64,000 nt of DNA from JBDOQU01 sp039839375 (GCF_039839375.1 NZ_JBDOQU010000001.1:372001-436000); one strand, 5' to 3'. Shown: positions 7,349 through 16,762, counted from the stretch's first letter. A program made the numbers and translations. Notes: generated from the letters alone by a model not told the origin.

Positions 7349-9820
7349 ATGATGCGTCTCGCCGAATACCGCTCCAGCGCCGCACTGCTCGCCGACTTCC
7401 TGCCTTGGGCGGCGCTGGTCGCCCCGGGCGTCGTCCTCAACAAGGACGGCAGCTTGCAGCGCACCGCCCGGTTTCGCGGCCCCGACCTCGACTCCGCGAC
7501 GCCGGCCGAGCTCGTCGCGACATCCGGCCGGCTCAACAGCGCACTGCGCCGCCTCGGCTCGGGCTGGGCGGTGTTCGTCGAAGCGCAGCGCGTGCCGGCG
7601 CGAGACTATCCACTGTCGCAGTTCCCCGACCCAGTCTCGGCGCTGGTCGACGCCGAGCGCCGGGCGCAGTTCGAGGAAGCCGGCAGCCACTTCGAGAGCC
7701 GCTATTTCCTGACGCTGGTCTGGATGCCGCCCGCCGACGAGGCGAGCCGCGCCGGACGCTGGCTCTACGAGGATGCACCAGAGAAGGGTGCGAACCCCCG
7801 CGAGCATCTGGCGAGCTTCACGGCGCGCACCGACCGTTTGCTCGACCTCCTCGACGGCTTCATGCCGGAGGCCACGTGGCTCACAGACGTGGAAACGCTC
7901 ACGTATCTCCACTCGACAATCTCGACGCGGGCGCAGCGCGTGCGCGTGCCCGAAACGCCGATGCACCTCGACGCGCTGCTCGCGGACGAACCACTCGTCG
8001 GCGGGCTTGCTCCCAAGCTCGGCGAGGCGCATCTGCGCACGCTGACGGTCATTGGTTTCCCGACCGCGACCTGGCCGGGGCTGCTCGACGAGCTCAACGG
8101 CCAAGCGTTCGAGTATCGCTGGGCGACGCGCGCGCTCTGCCTCGACAAGACCGATGCCACCCGGCTCTTCACCCGCATCCGCCGGCAGTGGTTCGCCAAG
8201 CGCAAGTCCGTGGCGGCGATCCTGAAAGAGGTGATGACCAACGAGGCCTCGACGCTGCTCGACTCCGATGCGGCGAACAAGGCCGCCGACGCCGACGAGG
8301 CGCTGCAGGAGCTCGGCTCCGATCTCGTGGGCGCGGCCTATGTCACCGCCACGATCACCGTCTGGGACGAGGACGAGCGCGCCGCCGAGGCGAAGCTGAA
8401 AGCGGCCGAGAAGATCGTCCAGGGCCGCGACTTCACCTGCATGCCGGAAACGCTGAACGCGGTCGAGGCTTGGCTCGGCTCGCTGCCCGGCCACCTCTAC
8501 GCCAACGTTCGTCAGCCGCCGGTCTCGACGCTGAACCTCGCCCACATGATCCCGATCTCGGCGGTCTGGGCGGGGCCGGCGCGCAACGAGCATCTGGACG
8601 GTCCGCCGCTCTTTCACGCCGAGACCGAAGGCGCGACGCCGTTCCGCTTCTCGACCCATGTCGGCGATGTGGGCCACACGCTGGTTGTCGGTCCGACCGG
8701 CTCGGGCAAGTCGGTGCTGCTCGCGCTCATGGCGCTGCAGTTCCGCCGCTACGAGCGTAGCCAAGTCTTCGCCTTCGATTTCGGCGGTTCGATCCGCTGC
8801 GCGACGGTGGCGATGGGCGGAGACTGGCAAGATCTCGGCCTCGCGCTGTCGGAGGACGAGGTTGCCGTTCAGTTCCAGCCACTCGTCCGGATCGACGATC
8901 CCGCCGAGCGCGCCTGGGCGCAGGACTGGCTCGCCGGGTTGCTCGCCCGCGAGGGCGCTGCCATCGATCCGGTGGCGCGCGACCATCTCTGGTCGGCGCT
9001 GACTTCGCTCGCCTCGGCGCCCGCCGAAGAGCGCACGCTGACCGGCCTTTCGGTGCTGCTGCAATCGACCGAGCTCAAGCGCGCGCTCGCGCCCTTCTGT
9101 CTCGGCGGCCCGTTCGGGCGACTGCTCGACGCCGAGGCCGAAGCGCTCGGGAGCGCCGACGTGCAGGCGTTCGAGACCGAGGGGCTGATCGGCTCGGCCG
9201 CCGCGCCCGCCGTGCTCGCCTATTTGTTCCACCGCATCGAGGCGCGGCTTACGGGGCGGCCGAGCCTGATCGTCGTCGATGAGGGCTGGCTCGCGCTCGA
9301 CGACGCGACCTTCGGCGGCCAGCTTCGCGAATGGCTGAAGACGCTCAGGAAGAAGAACGCCTCCGTCGTCTTTGCCACCCAGTCGCTCGCCGACATCGAC
9401 GGATCGAGCATCGCGCCCGCTATCGTCGAGAGCTGTCCGACGCGGATATTCCTGCCGAACGAGCGCGCCTTCGAGCCGCAGATCGCTACCATCTATCGCC
9501 GCTTCGGGCTCAACGACCGGCAGATCGAGATCGTCGCGCGGAGCTTGCCGAAGCGCGACTATTACTGCCAGTCGCGGCGCGGCAACCGGCTGTTCTCGCT
9601 GGGACTGGGCGAGGTCGCGCTCGCCTTCACTGCCGCTTCGTCGAAAACCCATCACGCCGCCATCGCCGAGACGCTGGCCGAACACGGCCGCGACGGCTTC
9701 GCCGCCGCCTGGCTGCGGCGGCGCGGGCTCGACTGGGCCGTCGAGCTGCTCGGCCCCGGCGAGGGCGTCCCGCCAGCCAATCCCGACCCTTCACCCCTGC
9801 AAGAGGAGACCCGTCCATGA
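7349..9820 (+). CDS. trbE: TrbE secretion ATPase (VirB4 family)
   Basis: The 823-residue protein is the large VirB4-type ATPase that energises pilus assembly and DNA transfer. An N-terminal CagE/TrbE/VirB domain (about 1-400) is followed by Walker A at 447-456 (VVGPTGSGKS) and Walker B near 639 (SLIVVDEGWL). A second ATG one codon downstream could also serve as start. The stop overlaps the trbJ ATG (ATGA). Length is normal for the family and there is no sign of damage. Confidence 0.95.
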   Translation: MMRLAEYRSSAALLADFLPWAALVAPGVVLNKDGSLQRTARFRGPDLDSATPAELVATSGRLNSALRRLGSGWAVFVEAQRVPARDYPLSQFPDPVSALVDAERRAQFEEAGSHFESRYFLTLVWMPPADEASRAGRWLYEDAPEKGANPREHLASFTARTDRLLDLLDGFMPEATWLTDVETLTYLHSTISTRAQRVRVPETPMHLDALLADEPLVGGLAPKLGEAHLRTLTVIGFPTATWPGLLDELNGQAFEYRWATRALCLDKTDATRLFTRIRRQWFAKRKSVAAILKEVMTNEASTLLDSDAANKAADADEALQELGSDLVGAAYVTATITVWDEDERAAEAKLKAAEKIVQGRDFTCMPETLNAVEAWLGSLPGHLYANVRQPPVSTLNLAHMIPISAVWAGPARNEHLDGPPLFHAETEGATPFRFSTHVGDVGHTLVVGPTGSGKSVLLALMALQFRRYERSQVFAFDFGGSIRCATVAMGGDWQDLGLALSEDEVAVQFQPLVRIDDPAERAWAQDWLAGLLAREGAAIDPVARDHLWSALTSLASAPAEERTLTGLSVLLQSTELKRALAPFCLGGPFGRLLDAEAEALGSADVQAFETEGLIGSAAAPAVLAYLFHRIEARLTGRPSLIVVDEGWLALDDATFGGQLREWLKTLRKKNASVVFATQSLADIDGSSIAPAIVESCPTRIFLPNERAFEPQIATIYRRFGLNDRQIEIVARSLPKRDYYCQSRRGNRLFSLGLGEVALAFTAASSKTHHAAIAETLAEHGRDGFAAAWLRRRGLDWAVELLGPGEGVPPANPDPSPLQEETRP

Positions 9821-10578
9821 CCCGTCCACGCCCCCGCCGCGCTTTCCTGGCCGCAACGATGCTCGCGCTATCTGCAGGCATCGGCTTCTCTCCGATCGCC
9901 GCTCCGCCGGCCGCCGCGCAGATCACCGTTTTCGATCCGTCGAACTACGGTCAGAACATCCTTCAAGCCGCCCGCGCGCTGGAGCAGATCAACAATCAGA
10001 TCACGCAGCTTCAGAACGAGGCGCAGATGCTGATCAATCAGGCGCGCAACCTGACGAGCCTGCCACATTCGTCCCTCAGTCAACTCCAGACGACGATCCA
10101 GCGCACGCAGCAGCTTCTGAACGAGGCCCAGCACATCGCTCACGATGTCGCCGACATCGAGACGGCGTTCAGCGAGCGCTATGGCGCGGCCGCCGCCTCG
10201 GGCGATTTCGATGCCATGATCGGTAATGCCCGCGAGCGATGGGAGACCTCCGTCGCCGGTTTCGAGGACGCGCTCAAGGTGCAGGCCGGCGTCGTCGGCA
10301 ATATCGACAGGGCGCGCGCCGAGATGTCCGCGCTCGTTACCGAAAGCCAAGGCGCCGTCGGCGCATTGCAGGCGGTCCAAGCCGGCAACCAGCTCCTCGC
10401 GCTTCAGTCGGGGCAGATTGCCGACCTTACCGCGGCGATCGCCGCCCAGAACCGAGCGAGTGCGCTCGAAGCCGCCCGCGCGGCCTCGGCCGAAGCGCAG
10501 GCGCGCGAGAACCTCGCCCGCTTCCTCGACTACGGGACCGGATACGAGGCGACCACCGTACGCATGTTCCGCGACTGA
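9817..10578 (+). CDS. trbJ: TrbJ (VirB5 family)
   Basis: The 253-residue periplasmic protein has a signal peptide (hydrophobic about 13-33, cleavage near APPAAAQ) and a long helical, Gln/Asn-rich body (QINNQITQLQNEAQ and following), typical of the VirB5/TrbJ minor pilus component. It would sit at the pilus tip or in the periplasm and contribute to mating-pair contact. The ATG overlaps the trbE stop by 4 bp, and the next gene begins 2 bp after its own stop. Confidence 0.92.
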   Translation: MTRPRPRRAFLAATMLALSAGIGFSPIAAPPAAAQITVFDPSNYGQNILQAARALEQINNQITQLQNEAQMLINQARNLTSLPHSSLSQLQTTIQRTQQLLNEAQHIAHDVADIETAFSERYGAAAASGDFDAMIGNARERWETSVAGFEDALKVQAGVVGNIDRARAEMSALVTESQGAVGALQAVQAGNQLLALQSGQIADLTAAIAAQNRASALEAARAASAEAQARENLARFLDYGTGYEATTVRMFRD

Positions 10579-10580
10579 CG

Positions 10581-10853
10581 ATGCGCGGCAAGCCCGACCA
10601 GATCTTGCGGCTCATCGCCTTCGGCCTCGGCGCGCAGGCCATGCTCGCCGCCGCGTTCGAGTTCCGCGATGTGGTAGCGCCGGAGCCGGCCGCGACCGCC
10701 GTGCGCGACGATCCGCTCAGCGCCGAACTCGCCCGCTGCCGGAGGCTCGCTCCGCAGGAGGCGCAGACCGACACCGCCTGCAAATCTGCCTGGGCCGAGA
10801 ACCGGCGGCGCTTCTTCGCGCCCGCCCTTACCCCACAGCCGGAAACGGAGTGA
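10581..10853 (+). CDS. TrbK-like entry-exclusion candidate
   Basis: This 90-residue protein has one N-terminal hydrophobic segment (about 8-26) and a short polar region with two Cys (about residues 53 and 68). It occupies the position between trbJ and trbL where the alphaproteobacterial TrbK-alt protein is found. TrbK of RP4 is an entry-exclusion lipoprotein, but no lipobox is evident here, so the exclusion role is inferred from position and size. The ATG is 2 bp after trbJ; trbL begins 4 bp after its stop. Confidence 0.7.
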   Translation: MRGKPDQILRLIAFGLGAQAMLAAAFEFRDVVAPEPAATAVRDDPLSAELARCRRLAPQEAQTDTACKSAWAENRRRFFAPALTPQPETE

Positions 10854-10857
10854 GGAG

Positions 10858-12144
10858 ATGGAGGGCGTCGGCGTCATCGACCGGTTCCTGGAGGTCTTCA
10901 CCTCCTATATCGACAGTGGGTTCGGCCTGCTCGGCGGCGACGTCGCCTTCCTCGCGACCACGCTGATCGTCATCGACGTCACGCTCGCCGGTCTGTTCTG
11001 GGCCTGGGGCGCTGACGACGACATTATCGGCCGGCTCGTCAAGAAGACGCTGTTCGTCGGCGTCTTCGCCTACATCATCGGCAATTGGAACCAGCTCGCC
11101 CGCATCGTCTTCGAGAGCTTCGCCGGGCTCGGCCTCGTCGCCTCGGGTGGCGCTTTAAGCGCCGGCGAGCTCTTGCAGCCGGGCCGCATCGCCGAAGTCG
11201 GCCTGGAGGCCGGCCGGCCGATCCTCGCCTCGATCGCCGAGCTGATGGGGTTCGTCTCCTTCTTCGACAACTTCCTCCAGATCATCATCCTGCTCTTCGC
11301 CTGGGCCGTCGTCGTGCTCGGCTTCTTCATTCTGGCGATCCAGCTCTTCGTCACGCTGATCGAGTTCAAGCTGGCCACCCTCGCCGGATTCATCCTCGTG
11401 CCGTTCGGTCTGTTCAACAAAACAGCTTTTATGGCCGAGCGCGTGCTGGGCCTCGTCATCTCCTCAGGGATAAAGGTTCTGGTGCTCGCCGTCATCGTCG
11501 GCATCGGATCGACCATCTTCGGCGAGTTCACCGCCGGCTTCACCGGCGAGCCGACCATCGAGGACGCCATGGCCGTGGTGCTCGCCGCGCTGTCGCTGCT
11601 GGCGCTCGGCATCTTCGGACCCGGCATCGCCAACGGCATCGTCTCGGGCGGGCCGCAGCTCGGCGCCGGCGCAGCGGTCGGAGCCGGGCTCGCCGCCGGC
11701 GGAATGGTGGTCGGCGGCGCGGCAGCCGGAAAGATGGCTTTAGCCGGGGTCGGGGCCGGCGCGCGCGGCGCGGCCTCGGTCGCGGGCGGCGCTTCGACCG
11801 CTTACCGGCTCGGCAGCTCCGCGTCCGGCGGGGGTGCCGCGGGCGTCGCAGGCGGCCTCGCTAGTGTCGGCAAGGCCGGCATGAGCGCGGCCACGAGCCC
11901 CCTGAAGCGCGCCATGTCCGACAGCTATCAAGCTGGCTCGCGCGCCGCCTTCGCCGCGACCGGCGGTTCGGTTTCACGCGGCACAAGCATGCCGGCACCC
12001 GCCAATGGCGGTCCGCCCGCCTGGGCGCGCCGCATGCAGCGCCAGCAATCCCTTCACCGTGGCGTCGCCACCGCCGCCCATGTCGTCCGCTCCGGCGACC
12101 ATGGCGGCGGCGGGACTGCCGTCAGCCTTTCGGAGAAGTCATGA
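10858..12144 (+). CDS. trbL: TrbL (VirB6 family polytopic channel protein)
   Basis: The 428-residue inner-membrane protein has several hydrophobic segments between residues 30 and 265 and a Gly/Ala/Ser-rich C-terminal tail (about 265-428), the normal layout of TrbL/VirB6. It would form part of the inner-membrane channel through which DNA passes. The start ATG is preceded by GGAGTGAGG. The stop overlaps the trbF ATG by 4 bp. The low-complexity tail is a family trait rather than a defect. Confidence 0.93.
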   Translation: MEGVGVIDRFLEVFTSYIDSGFGLLGGDVAFLATTLIVIDVTLAGLFWAWGADDDIIGRLVKKTLFVGVFAYIIGNWNQLARIVFESFAGLGLVASGGALSAGELLQPGRIAEVGLEAGRPILASIAELMGFVSFFDNFLQIIILLFAWAVVVLGFFILAIQLFVTLIEFKLATLAGFILVPFGLFNKTAFMAERVLGLVISSGIKVLVLAVIVGIGSTIFGEFTAGFTGEPTIEDAMAVVLAALSLLALGIFGPGIANGIVSGGPQLGAGAAVGAGLAAGGMVVGGAAAGKMALAGVGAGARGAASVAGGASTAYRLGSSASGGGAAGVAGGLASVGKAGMSAATSPLKRAMSDSYQAGSRAAFAATGGSVSRGTSMPAPANGGPPAWARRMQRQQSLHRGVATAAHVVRSGDHGGGGTAVSLSEKS

Positions 12145-12830
12145 AGCTATTCAAACGACCCAGCGTCCGCTACGCCAAGACGCCTGAGGCTGTAACGCCT
12201 TACCAGAAAGCGGCGCAGGCCTGGGACGAGCGCATCGGCTCGGCCCGCGTTCAGGCCCGCAATTGGCGGCTCATGGCGTTCGGGTGCCTTGCCATGACCG
12301 GAGCGTTGAGCGCCGCGCTTGTCTGGCAGGCGACGCAAGGGACTGTGGTTCCTTACGTCGTCGAGGTCGACAAGCTGGGTGCGGCGCGCGCGGTCGCTCC
12401 GGCCGTCGCCGACTACCGGCCGACCGACCCGCAGATCGCCTTCCACCTGGCGCGCTTCATCGAAAACGTCCGGCAGATTCCGGCCGACCCGATCGTGCTC
12501 CGGCAGAACTGGCTCAGCGCCTACGACTTCGCCACCGATCGCGGCGCGCTGGCGCTCAACGACTATGCGCGTGTCAACGATCCGTTCGCCAAGGTCGGCG
12601 AAACCCAGATCGCCGTCGAAATCTCCAGCGTCATTCGCGCCTCCGAGAACAGCTTCCGCGTGGCCTGGATCGAGCGCCGCTACGTGTCCGGCCAGCTCGC
12701 GGCCACCGAGCGCTGGACCGCCATCCTCACTGTCGTCATCCAGCCGCCGCGCACCGCCGAGGCCCTGGCCGATAACCCTCTCGGCGTCTTCGTTCACGCC
12801 ATCAACTGGTCGCGGGAGAACGCGCAATGA
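12141..12830 (+). CDS. trbF: TrbF (VirB8 family)
   Basis: The 229-residue bitopic inner-membrane protein has a cytoplasmic N-terminus, one membrane segment (about 46-64) and a periplasmic NTF2-like domain with VPYVVEVDKLG, a recognisable VirB8/TrbF motif. It would link the inner-membrane ATPases to the periplasmic core. It overlaps both neighbours by 4 bp (ATGA), so it belongs to the tightly coupled trbL-F-G-I block. Confidence 0.94.
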   Translation: MKLFKRPSVRYAKTPEAVTPYQKAAQAWDERIGSARVQARNWRLMAFGCLAMTGALSAALVWQATQGTVVPYVVEVDKLGAARAVAPAVADYRPTDPQIAFHLARFIENVRQIPADPIVLRQNWLSAYDFATDRGALALNDYARVNDPFAKVGETQIAVEISSVIRASENSFRVAWIERRYVSGQLAATERWTAILTVVIQPPRTAEALADNPLGVFVHAINWSRENAQ

Positions 12831-13777
12831 GACGGTCCGCCCACCTTCGGCTGCCTGTCGTCGTGCTAGTAACGGCGACCGCGCTCTCCGGCTGCGCGAC
12901 CTTCAAGCCGCCCGGAATCACCTATGACAGCGACGTGCCCGCGCTGCCGTCACCGCCGCCATCTTCGGCCGGGAAGAAGCCGGAGCCGCTGCATGTTCCG
13001 CCGCCCTGGACGCCGTCGCACGGCGGCGAGGCGGCCAGAACCGCAGAGGGCCGGGTCGTCAACGCCAATGCCGCCGCGCGCGTGGAGCCGCGCCGCGAGG
13101 GCTATTTCAACGCCATCCAGATCTTCCCCTGGAGCGAGGGCGCGCTCTACCAGGTCTACGCCTCGCCTGGACAGGTCACTGACATCGCTCTCGAGCCGGG
13201 CGAGCGCTTGACCGGCGCCGGTCCGATCGCCGCCGGCGACACCGCGCGCTGGATCATCGGCGACACGACGAGCGGCAATGGCCGCGAGACCCAAGTCCAT
13301 ATCCTCGTCAAGCCGACCCGGCCAGACATCGCCACCAATCTCGTCGTCAACACCGACCGGCGGACCTACCTGGTGGAACTGCGGTCCGGAGAGGACAGGT
13401 ACATGCCGCAGGTCGCCTGGACCTATCCCGCGACAGAGAGCGAGGCGCGGCCACCCGCCATCGCCCGCCCGACAATCCCGTCGGCCGCTCAGCGCAACTA
13501 TCGCTACGCTCTAGAGGGTGACACGCCGCCCTGGCGGCCGCTCAGCGTCTTCGACGACGGCCGACGCGTCTATGTCGTCTTCCCGCGCGGCGTCGTGCAG
13601 GGCGAGATGCCGCCGATCTTCGTGCTCGGTCCGGACGGCGAGCCCCAGCTCGTCAACACGCGCGTTTATCGAAACGTCATGATCGTCGACCGGCTGTTCG
13701 CGGCGGCGGAGCTCCGCCTCGGCGGCGAGGACCAGCAGCGCCTGCGCATCGTGCGCACGGACGGGAGGCGTAGATGA
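12827..13777 (+). CDS. trbG: TrbG (VirB9/CagX family) lipoprotein
   Basis: The 316-residue protein has a lipoprotein-type signal (LSGC, acylated Cys about residue 23), a proline-rich linker and a VirB9/CagX domain (IQIFPWSEGALYQVYASPGQ near 100-120, and the C-terminal YRNVMIVDRLF). In P-type secretion systems TrbG belongs to the outer-membrane core. A lipobox on the VirB9 homologue is notable because in many systems the VirB7 subunit carries the lipid; no separate VirB7-like gene was seen here. Confidence 0.93.
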   Translation: MRRSAHLRLPVVVLVTATALSGCATFKPPGITYDSDVPALPSPPPSSAGKKPEPLHVPPPWTPSHGGEAARTAEGRVVNANAAARVEPRREGYFNAIQIFPWSEGALYQVYASPGQVTDIALEPGERLTGAGPIAAGDTARWIIGDTTSGNGRETQVHILVKPTRPDIATNLVVNTDRRTYLVELRSGEDRYMPQVAWTYPATESEARPPAIARPTIPSAAQRNYRYALEGDTPPWRPLSVFDDGRRVYVVFPRGVVQGEMPPIFVLGPDGEPQLVNTRVYRNVMIVDRLFAAAELRLGGEDQQRLRIVRTDGRRR

Positions 13778-14994
13778 ATCAGCCGAACGATAATCGTGAA
13801 AAGCTGGAAGGCGGCCCAGCGCCGCGCTCCGAGAAGGAGATCGCGGCCGGGCTCCGCCTTCGCTCCGATCCGCCGCGCGTCATGCGCCTTTCGCGCAAGG
13901 CGATGGCCGTGCTCGCCGCCGCCGGCGGGCTCGGGATTGGCGCGATCCTGATAGTCGCGCTGCAGGATCGCGGCTCGATCGATGGACCGGACGAGCTGTT
14001 CTCGACCGAGCGCGTGCAGGAGGCCGAGGGCCTCGCCGAACTGCCGCGCGACTATGACGATGTGCCCCGGCTCGGGCCGCCGCTGCCCGGCGACCTCGGC
14101 AGGCCGATCGTGTCCGCACGGGAGCGCGGCGAGCCGATCCCGGCGCCGGTCGTCCCCGGACCGGCCGTTCCTGCCGTCGATCCGGCGGAGCAGCTCCGGC
14201 TCCAGGAACAGGAGGCGGCGCGTGTGAGCGAGCTCTTCGCCGACGCCAACACCGCGACGGGCGGCGCAGACGGCGCGATGGCCCCGAAGCAACCGGGCAT
14301 CGGAGCCGCGCCGTCATTTCCGATGACAGCCGCCGCAGCCGGTCCGCGCGACGCGACCGATCGGCGCGAGGCGTTCCTGAACGCTCCCCCGGACCGCCGC
14401 ACCGTCAGCGCCGACCGCCTGCAGGCGCCGCCGAGTCCCTATGTCGTCCAGGCCGGCTCAGTCATTTCGGCCGCGTTGATCACTGGGATGCGCTCCGACC
14501 TGCCGGGTCAGATCACCGCGCAGGTGACGAGCCCTGTCTATGACAGCCCGACCGGGCGCTATCTCCTGATCCCGCAGGGCGCGCGGCTTATCGGCGAGTA
14601 TGACAGCCGCGTAGCCTCAGGGCAGACCCGGGTGCTCCTTGTCTGGACGCGGCTGATCCTGCCGGACGGCCGCTCGATCGTACTCGAGCGCCAGCCCGGT
14701 GGAGACGAAGCGGGCTATGCCGGGCTGCAGGACGGCGTCGACAACCACTGGGACCGGCTCTTCTTCGCAGTCGGTCTCGCCACCGTCCTCAACATCGGTA
14801 CGGAATTAGGCGTGGACGATGAGGACGAGATTGCCCGCGCCATCCGCGAAGGAACGCAGGACACGATCGGCCGCGCCGGCGACGAGGCCGTCAGTCGCCA
14901 GCTCGCCGTTCCGCCGACGCTCACGGTTCGGCCGGGCTTCCCGGTGCGGGTCATGGTCACGCGCGATCTTGTGCTCGAACCCTATCGGAGCTGA
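13774..14994 (+). CDS. trbI: TrbI (VirB10 family)
   Basis: The 406-residue protein has a cytoplasmic N-terminus, one membrane segment (about 43-63), a Pro-rich periplasmic linker and a C-terminal TrbI/VirB10 domain. Recognisable pieces are YVVQAGSVISAALITGM near 225-241 and LIPQGARLIGEYDS near 265-278. VirB10 spans both membranes and gates the channel. It overlaps trbG by 4 bp and is the last trb gene; the DUF2274 gene begins 4 bp later. Confidence 0.95.
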   Translation: MNQPNDNREKLEGGPAPRSEKEIAAGLRLRSDPPRVMRLSRKAMAVLAAAGGLGIGAILIVALQDRGSIDGPDELFSTERVQEAEGLAELPRDYDDVPRLGPPLPGDLGRPIVSARERGEPIPAPVVPGPAVPAVDPAEQLRLQEQEAARVSELFADANTATGGADGAMAPKQPGIGAAPSFPMTAAAAGPRDATDRREAFLNAPPDRRTVSADRLQAPPSPYVVQAGSVISAALITGMRSDLPGQITAQVTSPVYDSPTGRYLLIPQGARLIGEYDSRVASGQTRVLLVWTRLILPDGRSIVLERQPGGDEAGYAGLQDGVDNHWDRLFFAVGLATVLNIGTELGVDDEDEIARAIREGTQDTIGRAGDEAVSRQLAVPPTLTVRPGFPVRVMVTRDLVLEPYRS

Positions 14995-14998
14995 CCTC

Positions 14999-15256
14999 AT
15001 GACCAAGCTGAAGCTCGGAACCATTCCCGATGACAAGCCCGTCAAGCTGACGGTGGAGCTACCTGCAGAGGTGCATCGCGATCTCGCCGCCTATGCCGAG
15101 GTGCTGGCGCGCGAGACGGGGCATAAGCACGAGCCGGTCAAGCTGGTCGCGCCCATGCTGGCGCGCTTCATGGCGACGGATCGAGGCTTTGCGAAGGCGA
15201 GGAAAGAGCGCCGTTCCGCTTCGCCTCGATTCGCGCCAGGCTCAGGAACCGCCTGA
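14999..15256 (+). CDS. DUF2274 protein at the end of the trb operon
   Basis: The 85-residue protein begins KLKLGTIPDDKPVKLTVELP and continues AEVHRDLAAYAEVLARETG, the pattern of DUF2274, a small family usually encoded right after trbI. The fold may be a DNA-binding ribbon-helix-helix, but its function is unknown. The family typically ends soon after the MLARFMATDR-FAKAR stretch, here at about residue 68. The remaining 17 residues look foreign and are encoded opposite the end of the neighbouring LysR gene. I read this as a junction between the transfer module and the cargo near 15,200. Confidence 0.8.
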   Translation: MTKLKLGTIPDDKPVKLTVELPAEVHRDLAAYAEVLARETGHKHEPVKLVAPMLARFMATDRGFAKARKERRSASPRFAPGSGTA

Positions 15257-16106
15257 GCGCGGGATTGTCGTTTTCCGGTCGCCAGATCAGCGAAAACGGC
15301 ACGCGCTCGCCGGCCTCGCCTATTCGGACAAAAGTCACGTTGGGGTAATCGACGCCGCGCCAGTGGTCGGCGACGAGGCTGACTCCAACACCGAGCCCCA
15401 CCAACGTCATTATCCCTTCACGGCCGAGCCGGTGCCGCTGCACGCTGACAGGTTTCCCGAGGCCCGAAACGCGTCGAAGGATGTAGTCGTAAATCTCCGG
15501 ACCGGGTTCACGAGAGCTGAGCAGGAAGGTCTCGCCCTCGACCTCGCTCCAATCGAGACGGATTTGCTGCGCAAGCCGCGAACCAGACGGTACGGCCAGG
15601 TAAATCGCCTCTTCGTCGATGAGCAACGTGTCGCAGATATCAAGCGCTCCGTTCCCGGCGGCCATCACGACGTCGATGTCGCGATGCGTAAGAAGGCTCA
15701 GCAATTCGCTTCGCTCTGCCTCGGTGAAGCCCACTGCGACATCAGGGTGGGCAACGAAGAAAGCTTCGACCACGCTTCGAAGCGCGCCTTTGGAGAGCGA
15801 GGCGATGAGCCCGATCCGTAACTCGCCGCTGGCTACCTCTCCAGCCGCCCGCGCCACTTCGACCGCCGCTACAAGATCGTCGAGGACTGGACGTATTCGA
15901 CCGATGAACGCTCGTCCCGCGACAGTCAGTCTTGCGCCGCTCCTGCGCCGTTCAAAGATCGAGACACCGATGAGATCTTCTACACGCGCCACCCGGCGGG
16001 AGATTGCAGGCTGGCCTAGGCCAAGTTGAAGCGCCGATCTGCGGAAACTTCCAGTCTCCGCGACCGTCGAGACGATATTCAAGTCCAAGCCTGAGATGCT
16101 CTCCAT
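15168..16106 (-). CDS. LysR-family transcriptional regulator
   Basis: The 312-residue protein has the N-terminal winged helix-turn-helix of LysR regulators (about 4-62; SFRRSALQLGLGQPAISRRVARVE) and an effector-binding domain. The effector is unknown. It is the last gene of the minus-strand cargo run, 75 bp after dps. The final 13 or so residues (from about GALSSPSQS) are encoded antisense to the DUF2274 gene, so the natural stop may have been lost at the cargo junction. Its target could be the hydrolase operon or a gene outside the window. Confidence 0.88.
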   Translation of the reverse strand: MESISGLDLNIVSTVAETGSFRRSALQLGLGQPAISRRVARVEDLIGVSIFERRRSGARLTVAGRAFIGRIRPVLDDLVAAVEVARAAGEVASGELRIGLIASLSKGALRSVVEAFFVAHPDVAVGFTEAERSELLSLLTHRDIDVVMAAGNGALDICDTLLIDEEAIYLAVPSGSRLAQQIRLDWSEVEGETFLLSSREPGPEIYDYILRRVSGLGKPVSVQRHRLGREGIMTLVGLGVGVSLVADHWRGVDYPNVTFVRIGEAGERVPFSLIWRPENDNPALRRFLSLARIEAKRNGALSSPSQSLDPSP

Positions 16107-16181
16107 CGTTCATTTCGGCCGTCCAAAGCAGCCGCCTTCGTTCTCCTCCCCCCTCAATCTTCATCCCCATATCGTCAGTAC

Positions 16182-16742
16182 CTAGGTTCTGCTCGCTTTC
16201 GGCATCTCGAAGTTCGCCAGTCGCTTCGCGAAGTGCTCGCCGATCGGCTCTGCCCTCAGCGAACCTTCGCCGACGTCCCGTGCGAGGCTCCTGACCATCC
16301 AGACGGCTTTCTCGTGCGCGGTCAGCCGATCGTCGAGCAGGCTTGCTGAGGCGTTGTCGCCGATGTCGTCGATGGCGGGGCGGATGCAGCGCATGGTGCG
16401 AATGACGCGCTCATGGTCGGCGATCAGGCTGCGCACCATGTCGGCCGGGTTCGGGACCGTCTGATCCGGTGCGACATCTGAGAGTGCGGCGATGTCAGCA
16501 GGGGCCGATGGCGCGTAGGCGCCGAGGGCGCGGATGCGCTCGGCAATCTTATCGACCGCGGCCCAGAGTTCTCGATACTGCTCCTCGAACAGGAGGTGAT
16601 AGGTCCGGAACATCGGTCCCTCAACGTTCCAGTAATAGCCGTGCGTCTTGGCGTAGAGCGTGAAGGTCTCGGCAAGCAGCTTGGCGAGTCCGGCTGCGGC
16701 GATCTCCCTCTCGGATTCGCTGAGGTCGAGGTCGTTGTTCAT
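16182..16742 (-). CDS. dps: Dps-family ferritin-like DNA-protection protein
   Basis: The 186-residue protein matches Dps: the ferroxidase-site histidines and acids appear in KTHGYYWNVEGPMF and TYHLLFEEQY (about 33-57), followed by a four-helix ferritin-like pattern. Dps dodecamers store iron, consume peroxide and can bind DNA in the cytoplasm. The stretch EGPMFRTYHLLFEEQYREL is a strong Dps signature. The gene follows the porin gene on the same strand after 20 bp and probably belongs to the oxidative or electrophile stress cargo. Confidence 0.9.
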   Translation of the reverse strand: MNNDLDLSESEREIAAAGLAKLLAETFTLYAKTHGYYWNVEGPMFRTYHLLFEEQYRELWAAVDKIAERIRALGAYAPSAPADIAALSDVAPDQTVPNPADMVRSLIADHERVIRTMRCIRPAIDDIGDNASASLLDDRLTAHEKAVWMVRSLARDVGEGSLRAEPIGEHFAKRLANFEMPKASRT

Positions 16743-16762
16743 AGGGTCAGACTCTTTCGTGG

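Noticed and set aside
6725..9685. A 986-codon open frame on the minus strand opposite trbC-trbE
   Set aside because: It is a shadow of the high-GC trb genes: Arg/Gly-rich composition, no domain, and the plus-strand genes have complete motifs and coupled starts.
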